Source: Chitinispirillales bacterium
Lineage (GTDB): Bacteria; Fibrobacterota; Chitinivibrionia; Chitinivibrionales; Chitinispirillaceae
DNA length: 64,000 bases
NCBI GenBank assembly: GCA_031254105.1
Contig: JAIRVB010000047.1
Coordinates: 1 to 64,000 of the forward strand
Direction: 5' to 3'
Part shown: positions 8,992-18,302 of the stretch, piece after piece
Layout: the number at the start of each line of letters is the position of its first letter
How positions within the stretch are numbered: the first letter of the stretch is position 1
Notes under the pieces: generated by a model
Database searches by the model: none
What the model was told of the DNA's origin: nothing
The model's input: the letters and a program-made list of their open reading frames with translations, nothing else
Position numbers and translations under genes: made by a program

Positions 8992-9110
8992 AACAGATAC
9001 GGTAGCTGCGTTTTGATCATATCTCATTTTGTTTGCATTCCGCGGGTTGCTGAATTTAATTTATAATAGGTGTTTATCTAAAACTATAATTAAAATTTTG
9101 CGCGGACCTG

Positions 9111-9146
9111 GCATCTGTTGGAGAACAGGTGCGGGGCCCGTTTTTT
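9111..9146 (+). terminator. terminator-like hairpin before greA
   Basis: GCATCTGTT (9111-9119) pairs with AACAGGTGC (9124-9132) around a GGAG loop, with one G-U pair. GGGGCCCG and six T (9141-9146) follow. It could end the upstream transcript or attenuate greA. The eight bases between stem and T-run weaken a classic terminator call. Confidence 0.4.
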
Positions 9147-9175
9147 GTTTTAAAAAGCCTGCCGGAGAAGATATT

Positions 9176-9646
9176 ATGGAAAAAACATACCTTACGAGAG
9201 ATGGATATGAAAAACTTGTCGCAGATCTTGAGTATCTCCAGACTGCAAAACGCAGAGAGATCGCGGCGCAGCTTGACCTTGCCCGCTCTTTTGGAGATCT
9301 GCGGGAAAACGCCGAATATGAAGCCGCAAAACACGCGCTTCAAATGAATGAGATTCGTATACGTGAGCTTCAGGAAAAAATAACATCAGCTGAGATCATT
9401 AATACCGAAAACATAAGCACCGACAAGGTGATTATTGGCACTAAGGTGACTCTGTGGGATTTTACCTACGAAGAGGAAATAGAGTATGAGATCACAGGAT
9501 CGGAGGAGGCGGATCCGGTAAACAACAAGATATCCATTAACTCTCCGGTAGCAACAGCGCTTCTGGGACATTCAGCAGGCGATACTGTTGAGGTAAAAGC
9601 GCCGAGAGGAACCATGAAATATGAGATCCGAAGTATTTCGCGATAA
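9176..9646 (+). CDS. greA: transcription elongation factor GreA
   Basis: This 156-aa protein rescues backtracked RNA polymerase by stimulating transcript cleavage. It shows the N-terminal coiled coil with GYEKLVADLEYLQ, the ARSFGDLRENAEYEAAK segment carrying the acidic tip residues, and the C-terminal FKBP-like domain ending in SPVATALLGHSAGDTVEV. I chose ATG 9176 because GGAGAAG sits at 9163-9169 and the protein then has the normal GreA length. The frame stays open further upstream but has no family similarity there. It follows a terminator-like hairpin. Confidence 0.95.
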   Translation: MEKTYLTRDGYEKLVADLEYLQTAKRREIAAQLDLARSFGDLRENAEYEAAKHALQMNEIRIRELQEKITSAEIINTENISTDKVIIGTKVTLWDFTYEEEIEYEITGSEEADPVNNKISINSPVATALLGHSAGDTVEVKAPRGTMKYEIRSISR

Positions 9647-9665
9647 GGAGTATGTGATCGTTTCC

Positions 9666-9767
9666 TGTTACCAGTTGTCAGCTATAAGAAAAGATGGATA
9701 ATAATTATATTTGACATAACGTTATAGAAACAGAAAGATTTATCTCTTGACTGGCAACTGATAACCA
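9666..9767. repeat. imperfect inverted repeat of the GTTACCAGTTGTCAG type
   Basis: TGTTACCAGTTGTCAG (9666-9681) is mirrored by CTGGCAACTGATAACC (9751-9766). The enclosed ~70 bases are AT-rich. A similar half-site, GTTACCAGTTATCGG, lies near 4337. It fills the greA-kinase spacer almost exactly and is probably another miniature repeat family. Function unknown. Confidence 0.5.
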
Positions 9768-9774
9768 ATAACTT

Positions 9775-11895
9775 ATGAATGACATTACAATCTGGCTTAC
9801 TGCAGCGGCAGCAACGTTTACACTGTTCCTGTTTGGTTTTATTTTAGGGCAATTCCGGCGCAACAGGCTCAATATTTCATTCCTGGCTTATTCCGGCAAC
9901 ACGTTTATAATTTTTGCTGGAGCTCTGTTTTTCCGTATTGCAATCTGGGACTGGACAGCTTCATTTCATTGCAGGTTCATTACTGCTTCCTTCTTTTTCA
10001 GCGGTATTCCTTTTCTTTATTTTCTGCATGCTCTTACAAGACGCAATCTTGGTCCAGCCTTTTACACACTATCAGCGTTTAGTATTGGGGCGGTTATAGT
10101 AGCGGCATTTGGACCATCAACTGTTACGATAACTTCACCGGCCTCTTCGTTAATGAAAATCCAGCCAAATCTCAACTATATAGTACTCATTATGCTGTCA
10201 ACTATACCAAGCGGTATTTATGGGTCGGGTTTAATGCTCTTTTGCTGGCTAAAAGAGAAAAATACGGCTAAAAAAGCAAATCTTCTGATTTGGAACGTTG
10301 TATCTATTTCTGCCTTACTTATTGTCTTATTCTCCATCTTCGAATTCCCGTTTTTGTTCGGAGGAAGCATACAGACGTCTTATACTGCGATAGCGACAGT
10401 ATTGATTAATTTATACGCTTTTATGGCTGTTCGCAAGCATAATCTGCACACAATTAACGCATCGTACTTTATAGATATAATGACCAAAATATTATTCGAA
10501 ACAAGCGAAGCTCTGCTAATTCTTGACAATAACGGTTCAATTGTAAAATACAATTCAGCGGCATTAATGCTTTTTGCCAAGTCACCTGAAAAAATGACCA
10601 AACTGCGCCTTTGCGAGTATGTCAACGGCTATGATTACAAAGCGGCTCACTACCACACAGAAACCACTATATTGAGAGGCGAAAAACATGTTAACATAAG
10701 CATAACTAATTTTCATGTTACCAACGAAGATGAAACCATGCAGACATTAGTTTACATACGTGACATATCAGCTATCAAACGAGCCCTTGAAGAAAAGCAA
10801 AGATCACAACAATTAGAATCGCTTGGTCTTCTCGCCGGAGGCATAGCTCATGATTTTAACAATTATCTTACCGGTATAATTTCAAGTTTTATACTTGTTA
10901 AGATGGACATTAACCCTGAATCTGAGGCAGCGGTGGCTCTCTATCAGGGTGAGAAGTCAGCCCTTCACGCGCGCAAACTTATAAAAAAGCTCTCGACACT
11001 CGCAAAAGGCGACATGCGGCAGCTTGAAGTATTTGAACTCAGAAAACTGCTTACCGAAACCGCCAATTTTCATATTTATGGCTCAACCAGTACCATTGAT
11101 TTCAATCTCCCTGAGGAAGAGATATACATCTTCGCGGACTTGGGGCAGATGCGCCAGGTGTTCAGCAACATTTTTCTTAACGCTTCGCAGGCTATGCCTG
11201 ACGGCGGAATAATCAGAACGCAGGCAGTAATAAAAAAAGAAAATGAGAATGAAATTGTATCCATAAACATAAGCGACAGCGGCTGCGGAATCGCACCTGA
11301 TGTACTTCCCAGAGTTTTTGATCCGTATTTTACTACAAAAGAGGGAGGCACAGGGCTGGGGTTGTGTACAGCTTACTCAATAATTAAAAACCATAACGGA
11401 AAAATAGCGGTTTCATCCGGGCAGAATGCCGGAGCCAAATTCACAGTTACACTCCCTCTTTATAAAGGTAAGATTCCCGAACCGGCGCCGCAAAGTACAC
11501 CGCGGCATAATATAAATGGCAGCAAAGTGCTTATCATGGATGATTTGCAGATTGTACGCCGGACACTCTCCATGATTCTCAAAAAACTTGGGTATACCGT
11601 AGAAGAGAGCTGCAACGCCAACGAAGCTGCCGCCATGTTCTCAAAAGCGGCCGCCTCAAATCAGCCGTATAGTTTTATAATCTCAGATCTCACTGTTCCG
11701 GGAAGTGCGGGCGGAAGGAAGCTTGCGGAGGTGATAAGAGCGGCTGACAGCAATATCCCGATTATAGTGTCAAGCGGCTATTGCGACGAAGTAGAGCTTA
11801 GCCGCTACTGGGAGTTTGGATTTTCCGCTGTGCTAAAGAAACCCTACAACGCTGAAGAACTCAGGAGTGTTATTGATTCACTTCCGCAGAAATAA
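9775..11895 (+). CDS. membrane hybrid sensor histidine kinase with PAS and receiver domains
   Basis: The 706-aa protein begins with seven or so hydrophobic segments (residues ~5-220), a 7TM-type sensor module. A PAS domain (~235-335) and a HisKA dimerisation helix follow, with phospho-acceptor His359 in GGIAHDFNNYLTG. Next is an HATPase_c domain with N-box VFSNIFLNASQAM, DSGCGIAP and GTGLGLCTAYS. The C-terminal receiver (~583-706) has the acidic MDD, phospho-Asp638 in SDLTVPG, and Lys in LKKPY. The H-box (HDFNN) is typical of NtrB-like or stand-alone hybrid kinases. No dedicated response regulator is adjacent, so output goes to an unlinked partner. No clear ribosome binding site precedes ATG 9775. 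Confidence 0.9.
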   Translation: MNDITIWLTAAAATFTLFLFGFILGQFRRNRLNISFLAYSGNTFIIFAGALFFRIAIWDWTASFHCRFITASFFFSGIPFLYFLHALTRRNLGPAFYTLSAFSIGAVIVAAFGPSTVTITSPASSLMKIQPNLNYIVLIMLSTIPSGIYGSGLMLFCWLKEKNTAKKANLLIWNVVSISALLIVLFSIFEFPFLFGGSIQTSYTAIATVLINLYAFMAVRKHNLHTINASYFIDIMTKILFETSEALLILDNNGSIVKYNSAALMLFAKSPEKMTKLRLCEYVNGYDYKAAHYHTETTILRGEKHVNISITNFHVTNEDETMQTLVYIRDISAIKRALEEKQRSQQLESLGLLAGGIAHDFNNYLTGIISSFILVKMDINPESEAAVALYQGEKSALHARKLIKKLSTLAKGDMRQLEVFELRKLLTETANFHIYGSTSTIDFNLPEEEIYIFADLGQMRQVFSNIFLNASQAMPDGGIIRTQAVIKKENENEIVSINISDSGCGIAPDVLPRVFDPYFTTKEGGTGLGLCTAYSIIKNHNGKIAVSSGQNAGAKFTVTLPLYKGKIPEPAPQSTPRHNINGSKVLIMDDLQIVRRTLSMILKKLGYTVEESCNANEAAAMFSKAAASNQPYSFIISDLTVPGSAGGRKLAEVIRAADSNIPIIVSSGYCDEVELSRYWEFGFSAVLKKPYNAEELRSVIDSLPQK

Positions 11896-11896
11896 C

Positions 11897-11938
11897 AATA
11901 CAGAAATAACTAAGGTTTGACGTTTATATTTCTGCGTT
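11897..11938. terminator. CAGAAATA hairpin between convergent kinase and fliS genes
   Basis: CAGAAATA (11901-11908) pairs with TATTTCTG (11927-11934) in the 46-base spacer between two convergent genes. There is no T-run, so a bidirectional terminator is possible but weak. The arms match the ATGCAGAAAT repeat family seen at 33.6, 40.0 and 63.7 kb. Confidence 0.35.
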
Positions 11939-11941
11939 ATA

Positions 11942-12364
11942 TTACGCGCTTACAGCAACACTTGCAAGTTCCGGTTCAGCCGTTGCTTCGGCTTTTGCCT
12001 TAAGTGTAGCTTCCGCCCAGGCTGCGCGCAGAGATTCAAGATAACCTAAAACCTCCTCAACCGGCCCCCTGTTGTTACTGATATTTGCGTCTACCGTGAT
12101 GCTGAACATATAGCTGTAAAGGTTATAAAGATTGACCGCAATCTCACCGCCAGCATCAAGATTAAGTGCCTGCTGGAGTACCTCAAGCGCATCCTGTATC
12201 TTGTAAATATGCTTTCCCCGTTCTTCGAGAAGCTTTTTATCATCGAATTTTTCTATAGCTAGTTTTGCATGCTTTATTGCGATATCATAGGTAACTAAGA
12301 GCAGTTTCCCCTGATCATTTGTGTCAATCGGCGCGTTTTTGTAAGCGTTGTAACCCTGCCTCAT
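11942..12364 (-). CDS. fliS: flagellar export chaperone FliS
   Basis: FliS binds the C-terminus of flagellin in the cytosol and holds it unfolded until export. This 140-aa version shows YNAYKNAPIDTNDQGKLLLV with the conserved Y-x-x-Y region, the IKHAKLAIE helix, and LYNLYSYMFSITVDAN near the C-terminus, followed by an Ala/Glu-rich tail. I chose ATG 12364 because AAGGAGAG lies eight bases upstream; the frame opens 16 codons earlier at 12412, but that start has only a poor Shine-Dalgarno. No other flagellar genes are adjacent. With the chemoreceptor at 28.9 kb it indicates a motile organism. Confidence 0.88.
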   Translation of the reverse strand: MRQGYNAYKNAPIDTNDQGKLLLVTYDIAIKHAKLAIEKFDDKKLLEERGKHIYKIQDALEVLQQALNLDAGGEIAVNLYNLYSYMFSITVDANISNNRGPVEEVLGYLESLRAAWAEATLKAKAEATAEPELASVAVSA

Positions 12365-12469
12365 AATAATTCTCTCTCCTTTTGCCGCCTGTTGATTCGC
12401 GCTTGCCGCCATCTCTGGAAGGCGTTATACTTATTTTATCGGAACCGCTCAAAAAATGCTTTAGGACTT

Positions 12470-13849
12470 TCAGCAATTTCTTTCCTCGAGCCCAATATAG
12501 GGCTTGTGCCTGGATACATTTTTGTAAGCGGGCCGCACAATTCTTCCTCCGCTTACTATCTCTTCGATCCGGTGAGCCGACCAGCCCGCTATACGGCTTA
12601 TCGCAAATATCGGCGTATAGAGTTCCTTGGGGATATTAAGCATTTTGTATACCAGTCCGGAATAGAGGTCAACATTTGACGCCATTACCTTTTGAACGCC
12701 TTTTACTTTAGCAAAAACTTCCGGCGTAAGCCGCTCAATAGAGCGCAGCAGATTAAATTCGTCCATATACGACTTGGACTGCGCAAGCTCCTCCGCTTTC
12801 GCGCGCAGGATTACAGCGCGCGGATCACTCAATGTGTATACGGCATGCCCCATTCCATAAATCAGGCCGCACCTGTCAAATATCTCCTTACGGATAATTT
12901 TGGCTAAATAGCTTGAAATCTCGTCATCATCATCCCAATCCTTTACCCCTTCCATAATATCTTCTATCATAGCCGATACTTTTATATTAGCCCCGCCATG
13001 CTTTGGCCCCTTGAGTGAGCCGACAGCCGCGGCTATCGCGGAATAAGTATCGGTGTCGCTTGAGGTCACCACATGAAGCGCAAAAGAGCTGTTGTTGCCT
13101 CCGCCGTGCTCAGCGTGGAGAACAAGAGCCAGGTCAAGAACTTCCGCCTCAAGATCGGTAAAAGAGGAGTCGGGGCGTATCATATGCAAAAAGTTTTGAG
13201 CGGTACTCATTCCCATCTGAGGTTTGTGTATCACAAGGCTCTTTTTATCATAATAATGGCACTTCGCCTGATACCCGTAAGCGACTAAAGTCGGAAAACG
13301 CGCTATAAGCTCAATGCACTGGCGCAGCACATTTTTAATATCAAGGCAATCGGGATTTTCATCATAAGAATAGCAGGCAAGCACTGAACGGGCTAAGCTG
13401 TTCATCACATCGGGAGATGGTGATTTTAGAATCATATTATCCATAAAGTCATCGGGAAGCTCTCTGCAAACATCAAGCATGCCTCTAAAATGCGTAATCT
13501 GTTCCGCATTGGGCAGATTTCCAAAAAGAAGCAGATAGGCCGTCTCGTTATACCCGAACCTTTTCTCTTTCAGAAATCCCTTTACAATATCCTCAACATC
13601 AATACCGCGGTATCTCAAATGCCCTTCAACCGGAGTCTTCTCCCCCTCATCCAAAACATATCCGTGTACGTCTCCCAAGTTGGTAAGACCCACAAGTACG
13701 CCCGTACCGTCAGCGTTGCGTAATCCCCGTTTTACATTATACCTGCTGTAAAGAGACGGTTCTATCGCGCTGTTTTTAATAGCGATATCGGTAAGTTCTG
13801 ACAGATACTGACGTTCAAATTCAGACTCTACCCTTTTTTGTAAATTCAT
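12470..13849 (-). CDS. gltA: citrate synthase
   Basis: This 459-aa enzyme condenses acetyl-CoA and oxaloacetate to citrate at the entry to the TCA cycle. Active-site regions are clear: HAEHGGGNNSSF with a catalytic His, the GPKHGGAN loop, and YGMGHAVYTLSDPRA with the second catalytic His and nearby Arg. C-terminal substrate-binding Arg and His residues lie in the ISRIAGWSAHRIEE region. The length and long N-terminal extension match the form common in anaerobic bacteria such as clostridia and spirochaetes rather than the short archaeal-like form. It is transcribed from a promoter at 13976-14004. Confidence 0.95.
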   Translation of the reverse strand: MNLQKRVESEFERQYLSELTDIAIKNSAIEPSLYSRYNVKRGLRNADGTGVLVGLTNLGDVHGYVLDEGEKTPVEGHLRYRGIDVEDIVKGFLKEKRFGYNETAYLLLFGNLPNAEQITHFRGMLDVCRELPDDFMDNMILKSPSPDVMNSLARSVLACYSYDENPDCLDIKNVLRQCIELIARFPTLVAYGYQAKCHYYDKKSLVIHKPQMGMSTAQNFLHMIRPDSSFTDLEAEVLDLALVLHAEHGGGNNSSFALHVVTSSDTDTYSAIAAAVGSLKGPKHGGANIKVSAMIEDIMEGVKDWDDDDEISSYLAKIIRKEIFDRCGLIYGMGHAVYTLSDPRAVILRAKAEELAQSKSYMDEFNLLRSIERLTPEVFAKVKGVQKVMASNVDLYSGLVYKMLNIPKELYTPIFAISRIAGWSAHRIEEIVSGGRIVRPAYKNVSRHKPYIGLEERNC

Positions 13850-13975
13850 GAAACCTCTTTAATTCAATTAAGAATTAACAACTTGTTATCCCGCCGTTTA
13901 TCCCGCCGTAAAGCTGTTTTTTACTTCAGCGAAACCGGTAAACTGGTTAAGTAAGATTAAAAAAATCCCCTAAAC

Positions 13976-14004
13976 TATATAATATAATAATTTAGAACAC
14001 ACAA
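13976..14004 (-). promoter_or_regulatory. putative sigma70 promoter of citrate synthase
   Basis: On the minus strand TTGTGT (14004-13999) and TATATA (13981-13976) are 17 bases apart, about 125 bases before the ATG of gltA. Confidence 0.5.
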
Positions 14005-14138
14005 TTGCATGTAGTTAGCATATTTTTTAAAGATACAACAGAAAGCAAACCCGCTAAAACTTGTCAGAATGTATTTTCAGAAATAAGATAGCCCTGCTGA
14101 TTTTTCCTGTTTTTACAGAGCTCACGGCATTGGAGCTA

Positions 14139-14266
14139 CCTGACACTCGGCCGCGCAGATGTAGATTTAAATGCAGGTACAATGCGCGCAAGGGGTCGGG
14201 TCAGGACTGTATCGGGCAAAAACCTTATTGTTTTCATTCATCCGCGAATACGCCTCTCATTGAGGC
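14139..14266. other. structured gene-free region, possible small RNA
   Basis: Between gltA and hrpA there are ~400 bases with no credible gene. CCTGAC (14139-14144) pairs with GTCAGG (14200-14205), and GCGCA (14153-14157) pairs with TGCGC (14183-14187) inside it. A further hairpin GCCTC-TCATT-GAGGC lies at 14252-14266. GGTACAA occurs three times (near 14175, 14268 and 14281). Local GC is higher than in the surrounding spacer. It does not show SRP, tmRNA or RNase P signatures. An 85-codon frame here looks like chance. Confidence 0.3.
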
Positions 14267-14374
14267 TTGGTACAATCAGAGGTACAAATATTTATTAAGC
14301 ATGGGCCGTACTACTTGATTATCCAATTCAGCTTACGGCAAAACAATGGACGAAAAGGAAATCCGAATAAAATT

Positions 14375-14402
14375 TTGATACCTTCGCCCTCTCTAATATT
14401 AA
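14375..14402 (+). promoter_or_regulatory. putative promoter just upstream of hrpA
   Basis: TTGATA (14375-14380) and TATTAA (14397-14402) are 16 bases apart. The ATG at 14417 lies only ~10 bases past the expected start site, and no Shine-Dalgarno is present, so the message could be leaderless or nearly so. Confidence 0.4.
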
Positions 14403-14416
14403 ATATCGCATAAATT

Positions 14417-17400
14417 ATGAATACTATAAACTCTGATCTTCCAATTTTCGAAAAACGCGGTGAAATAATAACCAGTCTGAAGGAGAATCAGGTAATTGTC
14501 GTTTGCGGCCAGACAGGTTCCGGTAAAACGACACAGCTTCCTCTGTTTTGCCTTGAAGCGGGTCTTGGCATCGCCGGCAAAATCGGCTGCACTCAACCGC
14601 GGCGCATTGCCGCAACATCAATTGCGGCTCGGGTCGCCTCGCAACTTGGATGCGAATTAGGCGGTGAAGTCGGTTACAAGATTCGCTTCACAGCCAAAGA
14701 GTCGCACCATACCCGTGTAAAATTTATGACTGACGGTATTCTTCTTGCCGAAACCGAACATGACCGTCAACTTTTGCAATATGACACGATAATAATTGAC
14801 GAAGCGCATGAACGCAGTCTCAATATCGATCTCCTTTTGGGATATTTGAGAAAACTCCTCCCAAAACGCCCTGACCTTAAAGTGATAATCTCTTCGGCAA
14901 CAATTGATTCGGACAGTTTTTCAAAAAATTTTGACAATGCCCCTATAATCGAAGTCTCAGGACGGCTCTTCCCTATCGAAGTTCTATACCGCGAGCCGCT
15001 GGAAGAGGATGACGAGAGCGGCTATGTGGAAAACGCGGTTGAAGCGGTGTCCGACATACTTGACGAATACGGCGCGGGAGACATGCTTGTTTTCATGCCG
15101 TCCGAAAGAGACATACGCGAAACCTGCGACAAACTCCAAAACATAGCCAAAAAACGTGATATTGAAGTACTGCCGCTTTTTTCGCGGCTTACAAGGGCGC
15201 AGCAGGAACAGATTTTTCATATTGGTGAGAAGGCCAGAATCGTGGTTTGTACAAATATCGCGGAAACCTCAATTACAGTTCCCAATATACGTTATGTGGT
15301 GGATACAGGACTATCGAGAGTCTCCCGTTACGCGCCCCGCCTGCGCACAAACCGCCTTCCGATTGAACCGGTAAGCCGCGCGAGCGCGGATCAGCGTAAA
15401 GGAAGATGCGGCCGCGTACAGGATGGAGTTTGCGTACGGCTTTATTCTGAGGATGAGTATCTGCAGCGCGATTCATTTACTCAGCCTGAAATAAAGCGGT
15501 CTAACTTAGCAGGCGTAATACTGACAATGGCAGCGCGCGGCCTTGGCGCTGTTGAGGATTTTCCGTTTATCGAAGCCCCATCCAAACAAGCTGTATCCGA
15601 AGGCTACGCCAAACTTAAGGAGCTTGGGGCCCTTGACAAGCAACTTAATCTGACTAAAATGGGAAGAGAGATGGCGAGGTTTCCTTTTGATCCGCATATA
15701 TCAAGAATGGTTATTGCCGGACATAAGGAAAACGCTCTGCGGGAAGTAAAGATTATCGCCGCCGCTCTTTCAATAGTTGATCCCAGAGAGCGCCCATTTG
15801 ACAAGCAGGCCGAAGCTGACCGGATGCACGGTAAATTCATTGATAAGGGTTCTGATTTTATTACTTATGTTAATTTATGGAACGCTTTTCAAAGTGAGTG
15901 GAAAACGATAAAAACACAAGGGGGCATGAGACGGTTCTGTAAAGAGCATTTTTTGTCATACACAAGAATGCGTGAATGGCATGACGTTCACCAGCAGCTT
16001 GATGAGACACTTTCACAAATGGGAGATTACCGGGAAAACAATACTCCTGCGCCGTACGCTTCGATCCACAGGGCGCTCCTTACAGGGTTACTTGATGCCT
16101 GCGCTTATTTTGATAAAAACAGTACAAAAAAATACAAAGCCGCCAGAGGCCGGGAGGTCATCATTTTCCCCGGATCAGCTCTGGCTAAAAAAAAATGTAA
16201 CTGGATAATGTGTCATCAGATCGTAGAAACGAGCAATATATTCGCCAGAACAGTCGCGGCTATTGAACCGGAGTGGATTGAAGAGCTGGCCGGGCCGCTT
16301 TGCTCACGTTCATTTGAGACGCCCTTTTTTGATTCCGAATCAGGAACAGTAAAAGCGACTGAACGCGTGATGTTATTCGGTATGCCGGTTGCTGTCAGAA
16401 AAAACGCTCTTTACAGCCGCGCCGCGCCTGAACACGCATCGGAGATTTTTATCAGAGACGGACTTATTGATGAAAATTTAGTATGCCATCATTCATTTTA
16501 CAAACACAACCATGAACTTAAAGAAAAAATATCGCGGCTTGAGGAAAAAATACGCTCCAGAACTCTTTATAAAGGTGATGAATCGCTATTTACTTTCTAT
16601 AAAGAACGGTTAGGGACTGTATCATCAATCCACGAGCTTAATAAACTCATAAAAACTAATGGCAATGATAAGTTTCTTTTGATGAAAGAAACCGACATTA
16701 TGGATAATCAGCCGCCTCCTGAGGCACAAAATTTTCCGGATTATGTGCGGATCGGAAATAAGAACTTTGCCCTGAAATACGCGTTTGAACCGGGCCATGA
16801 CAATGACGGTGTTACGCTTACGCTTCCTCAAAACGTTTTGCCTTTCATAGAAAAAAACTCTCTCGGATGGCTTGTTCCGGCGCTTTGGCCGGAAACAATC
16901 AAGGATCTGCTCCGTCAACTGCCGCGTGAGCGGCGTAAAACATTCATCCCTGTCAATGAGGCCGCTTTGCGTCTTAGTCAAGCATTAGTTATCACAGATG
17001 AACCGTTTTCCGTATCGTTATCTAAGACAATTCAAAAAGTTTTCGGCGTTACCGTAGACCCATGTCTGCTTGATCAAAACAGAGCCGCGCCGCATCTTAA
17101 CCTGAAACTTGACGTGCAGGATGAGAAAGGCAAAACAATTGCGCGCGGTCAAGGAAGCGTTATACTCAAACAAATGGAAAACCTTCCCGCGCAAAACAGC
17201 GGTTCGCCCTGGGAAAAAACGTTCAACTCTTACCGCAAAACCGGACTTGCAAACTGGCCAAATGACGCTCTCAACGAGCCTGTTGACATCGGTTCCCAAA
17301 CAAGCGGTATCAGCGTAAGAGGTTATCCGGCGCTGGTTCCAAATGATAATTCCTCAATAGACCTTGTTCTGTATCCTTCAAAAGAACAGAGCGACGCAGC

Positions 17401-18130
17401 CCACAAGCTTGGGGTAACAAAGCTGCTTGAAATGTCGATAGGAAAAGATTTATCCTGGGCAGAGCGTGATCTCTCCTTTTCCAATCAGATGAAAATATTC
17501 TGCTCTCCGTTTGGAAAAAGCGAAGACTTTAAACAAAAACTTTATGAAATGATCTGTAACAACGTCCTTGATTTTAGTGAAACTCCGAGAACAGAAGATA
17601 AATTCAATACATTAATACTCAAGACACAGGAAAAACTCCGAGGAGCAGGCTTTCGTACTGTCACAGTATTTGAAGAGTCACTGAAACTCTTTACAGAAAA
17701 TATGCCGCGAATATCAACCGCAAAAAAAAGAATCGCACCCGATCTGTTTAATGAATTGGAAAGCGGTCTGAAAAAGTTTTTCACAGATATACTGGAAGAC
17801 AAAGTACCGCTTGATCTATTTTTGCAATACCCAAGATACCTCAAAGCATTTGCGCCAAGGATAGAAAAAGCGATCTGCGAACCCGCAAAATACCGGCAAA
17901 AAAGCGACTGTCTACGTTTCTTTGAAACAAAACTCAACCTCCTACGTACGGGCAGCCCCCGCGGCTGCCCTATTACCGCATCTCACGCACATACGCGTCT
18001 TATCAATGAGCTTTCCCAGATGATACGCGAATTTGAAATAAGCCTTTTTGCTCAACACATCAAAACATTATATCCGATATCTGAAAAACGGCTATATAAA
18101 AAACTTGAAGAGATAGAGAAGCTGCAATAA
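14417..18130 (+). CDS. hrpA: DEAH-box ATP-dependent RNA helicase HrpA
   Basis: This 1237-aa long-form HrpA unwinds RNA and is linked to mRNA processing and ribosome rescue. It has Walker A GQTGSGKTTQLP (~31-42), the DEAHERSLN box, the SSATID motif III, the RKGRCGR motif VI, a ratchet/winged-helix region, and the large C-terminal DUF3418-type domain typical of bacterial HrpA. Near the C-terminus (~residue 1178) the coding sequence contains a GGGCAGCC/GGCTGCCC palindrome of the dispersed REP type, which adds the local peptide TGSPRGCPI without breaking the frame. The start lacks a ribosome binding site. Confidence 0.95.
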   Translation: MNTINSDLPIFEKRGEIITSLKENQVIVVCGQTGSGKTTQLPLFCLEAGLGIAGKIGCTQPRRIAATSIAARVASQLGCELGGEVGYKIRFTAKESHHTRVKFMTDGILLAETEHDRQLLQYDTIIIDEAHERSLNIDLLLGYLRKLLPKRPDLKVIISSATIDSDSFSKNFDNAPIIEVSGRLFPIEVLYREPLEEDDESGYVENAVEAVSDILDEYGAGDMLVFMPSERDIRETCDKLQNIAKKRDIEVLPLFSRLTRAQQEQIFHIGEKARIVVCTNIAETSITVPNIRYVVDTGLSRVSRYAPRLRTNRLPIEPVSRASADQRKGRCGRVQDGVCVRLYSEDEYLQRDSFTQPEIKRSNLAGVILTMAARGLGAVEDFPFIEAPSKQAVSEGYAKLKELGALDKQLNLTKMGREMARFPFDPHISRMVIAGHKENALREVKIIAAALSIVDPRERPFDKQAEADRMHGKFIDKGSDFITYVNLWNAFQSEWKTIKTQGGMRRFCKEHFLSYTRMREWHDVHQQLDETLSQMGDYRENNTPAPYASIHRALLTGLLDACAYFDKNSTKKYKAARGREVIIFPGSALAKKKCNWIMCHQIVETSNIFARTVAAIEPEWIEELAGPLCSRSFETPFFDSESGTVKATERVMLFGMPVAVRKNALYSRAAPEHASEIFIRDGLIDENLVCHHSFYKHNHELKEKISRLEEKIRSRTLYKGDESLFTFYKERLGTVSSIHELNKLIKTNGNDKFLLMKETDIMDNQPPPEAQNFPDYVRIGNKNFALKYAFEPGHDNDGVTLTLPQNVLPFIEKNSLGWLVPALWPETIKDLLRQLPRERRKTFIPVNEAALRLSQALVITDEPFSVSLSKTIQKVFGVTVDPCLLDQNRAAPHLNLKLDVQDEKGKTIARGQGSVILKQMENLPAQNSGSPWEKTFNSYRKTGLANWPNDALNEPVDIGSQTSGISVRGYPALVPNDNSSIDLVLYPSKEQSDAAHKLGVTKLLEMSIGKDLSWAERDLSFSNQMKIFCSPFGKSEDFKQKLYEMICNNVLDFSETPRTEDKFNTLILKTQEKLRGAGFRTVTVFEESLKLFTENMPRISTAKKRIAPDLFNELESGLKKFFTDILEDKVPLDLFLQYPRYLKAFAPRIEKAICEPAKYRQKSDCLRFFETKLNLLRTGSPRGCPITASHAHTRLINELSQMIREFEISLFAQHIKTLYPISEKRLYKKLEEIEKLQ
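17950..17970. repeat. REP-type palindrome inside the hrpA coding sequence
   Basis: GGGCAGCC (17950-17957), loop CCCGC, and GGCTGCCC (17963-17970) form an 8-bp perfect stem. A near-identical unit with the same CCCGC loop lies between groES and groEL at 63143-63162, and related units occur at 60424, 60476 and 61311. Confidence 0.8.
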
Positions 18131-18274
18131 ACCAGACACTTTCAGCAGCATCATCCCCCGCGAAGGCTGGGATCCACTGTTCCTTTTATCTTACACTTTT
18201 ACACAAGGTATTTTGTATATTAACTACATAAGCAAGCAACGGCTGCCCAAAACAGCCCAAGAAAGGAATAACAG

Positions 18275-18294
18275 ATTCCCGCCTTCGCGGGAAT
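18275..18294. repeat. perfect ATTCCCGC/GCGGGAAT palindrome before the Ski2-like gene
   Basis: ATTCCCGC-CTTC-GCGGGAAT is an 8-bp stem with a 4-base loop, ending eight bases before the ATG at 18303. Related sequences occur at 18147-18172 and 6045. It fills the hrpA-helicase spacer and could influence translation initiation of the downstream gene. Confidence 0.75.
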
Positions 18295-18302
18295 GACGGA
18301 AT

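Noticed and set aside
14061-14318. 85-codon frame between gltA and hrpA
   Set aside because: Non-ATG start, no Shine-Dalgarno, arginine/cysteine-rich composition unlike neighbours, and it overlaps a self-pairing region.
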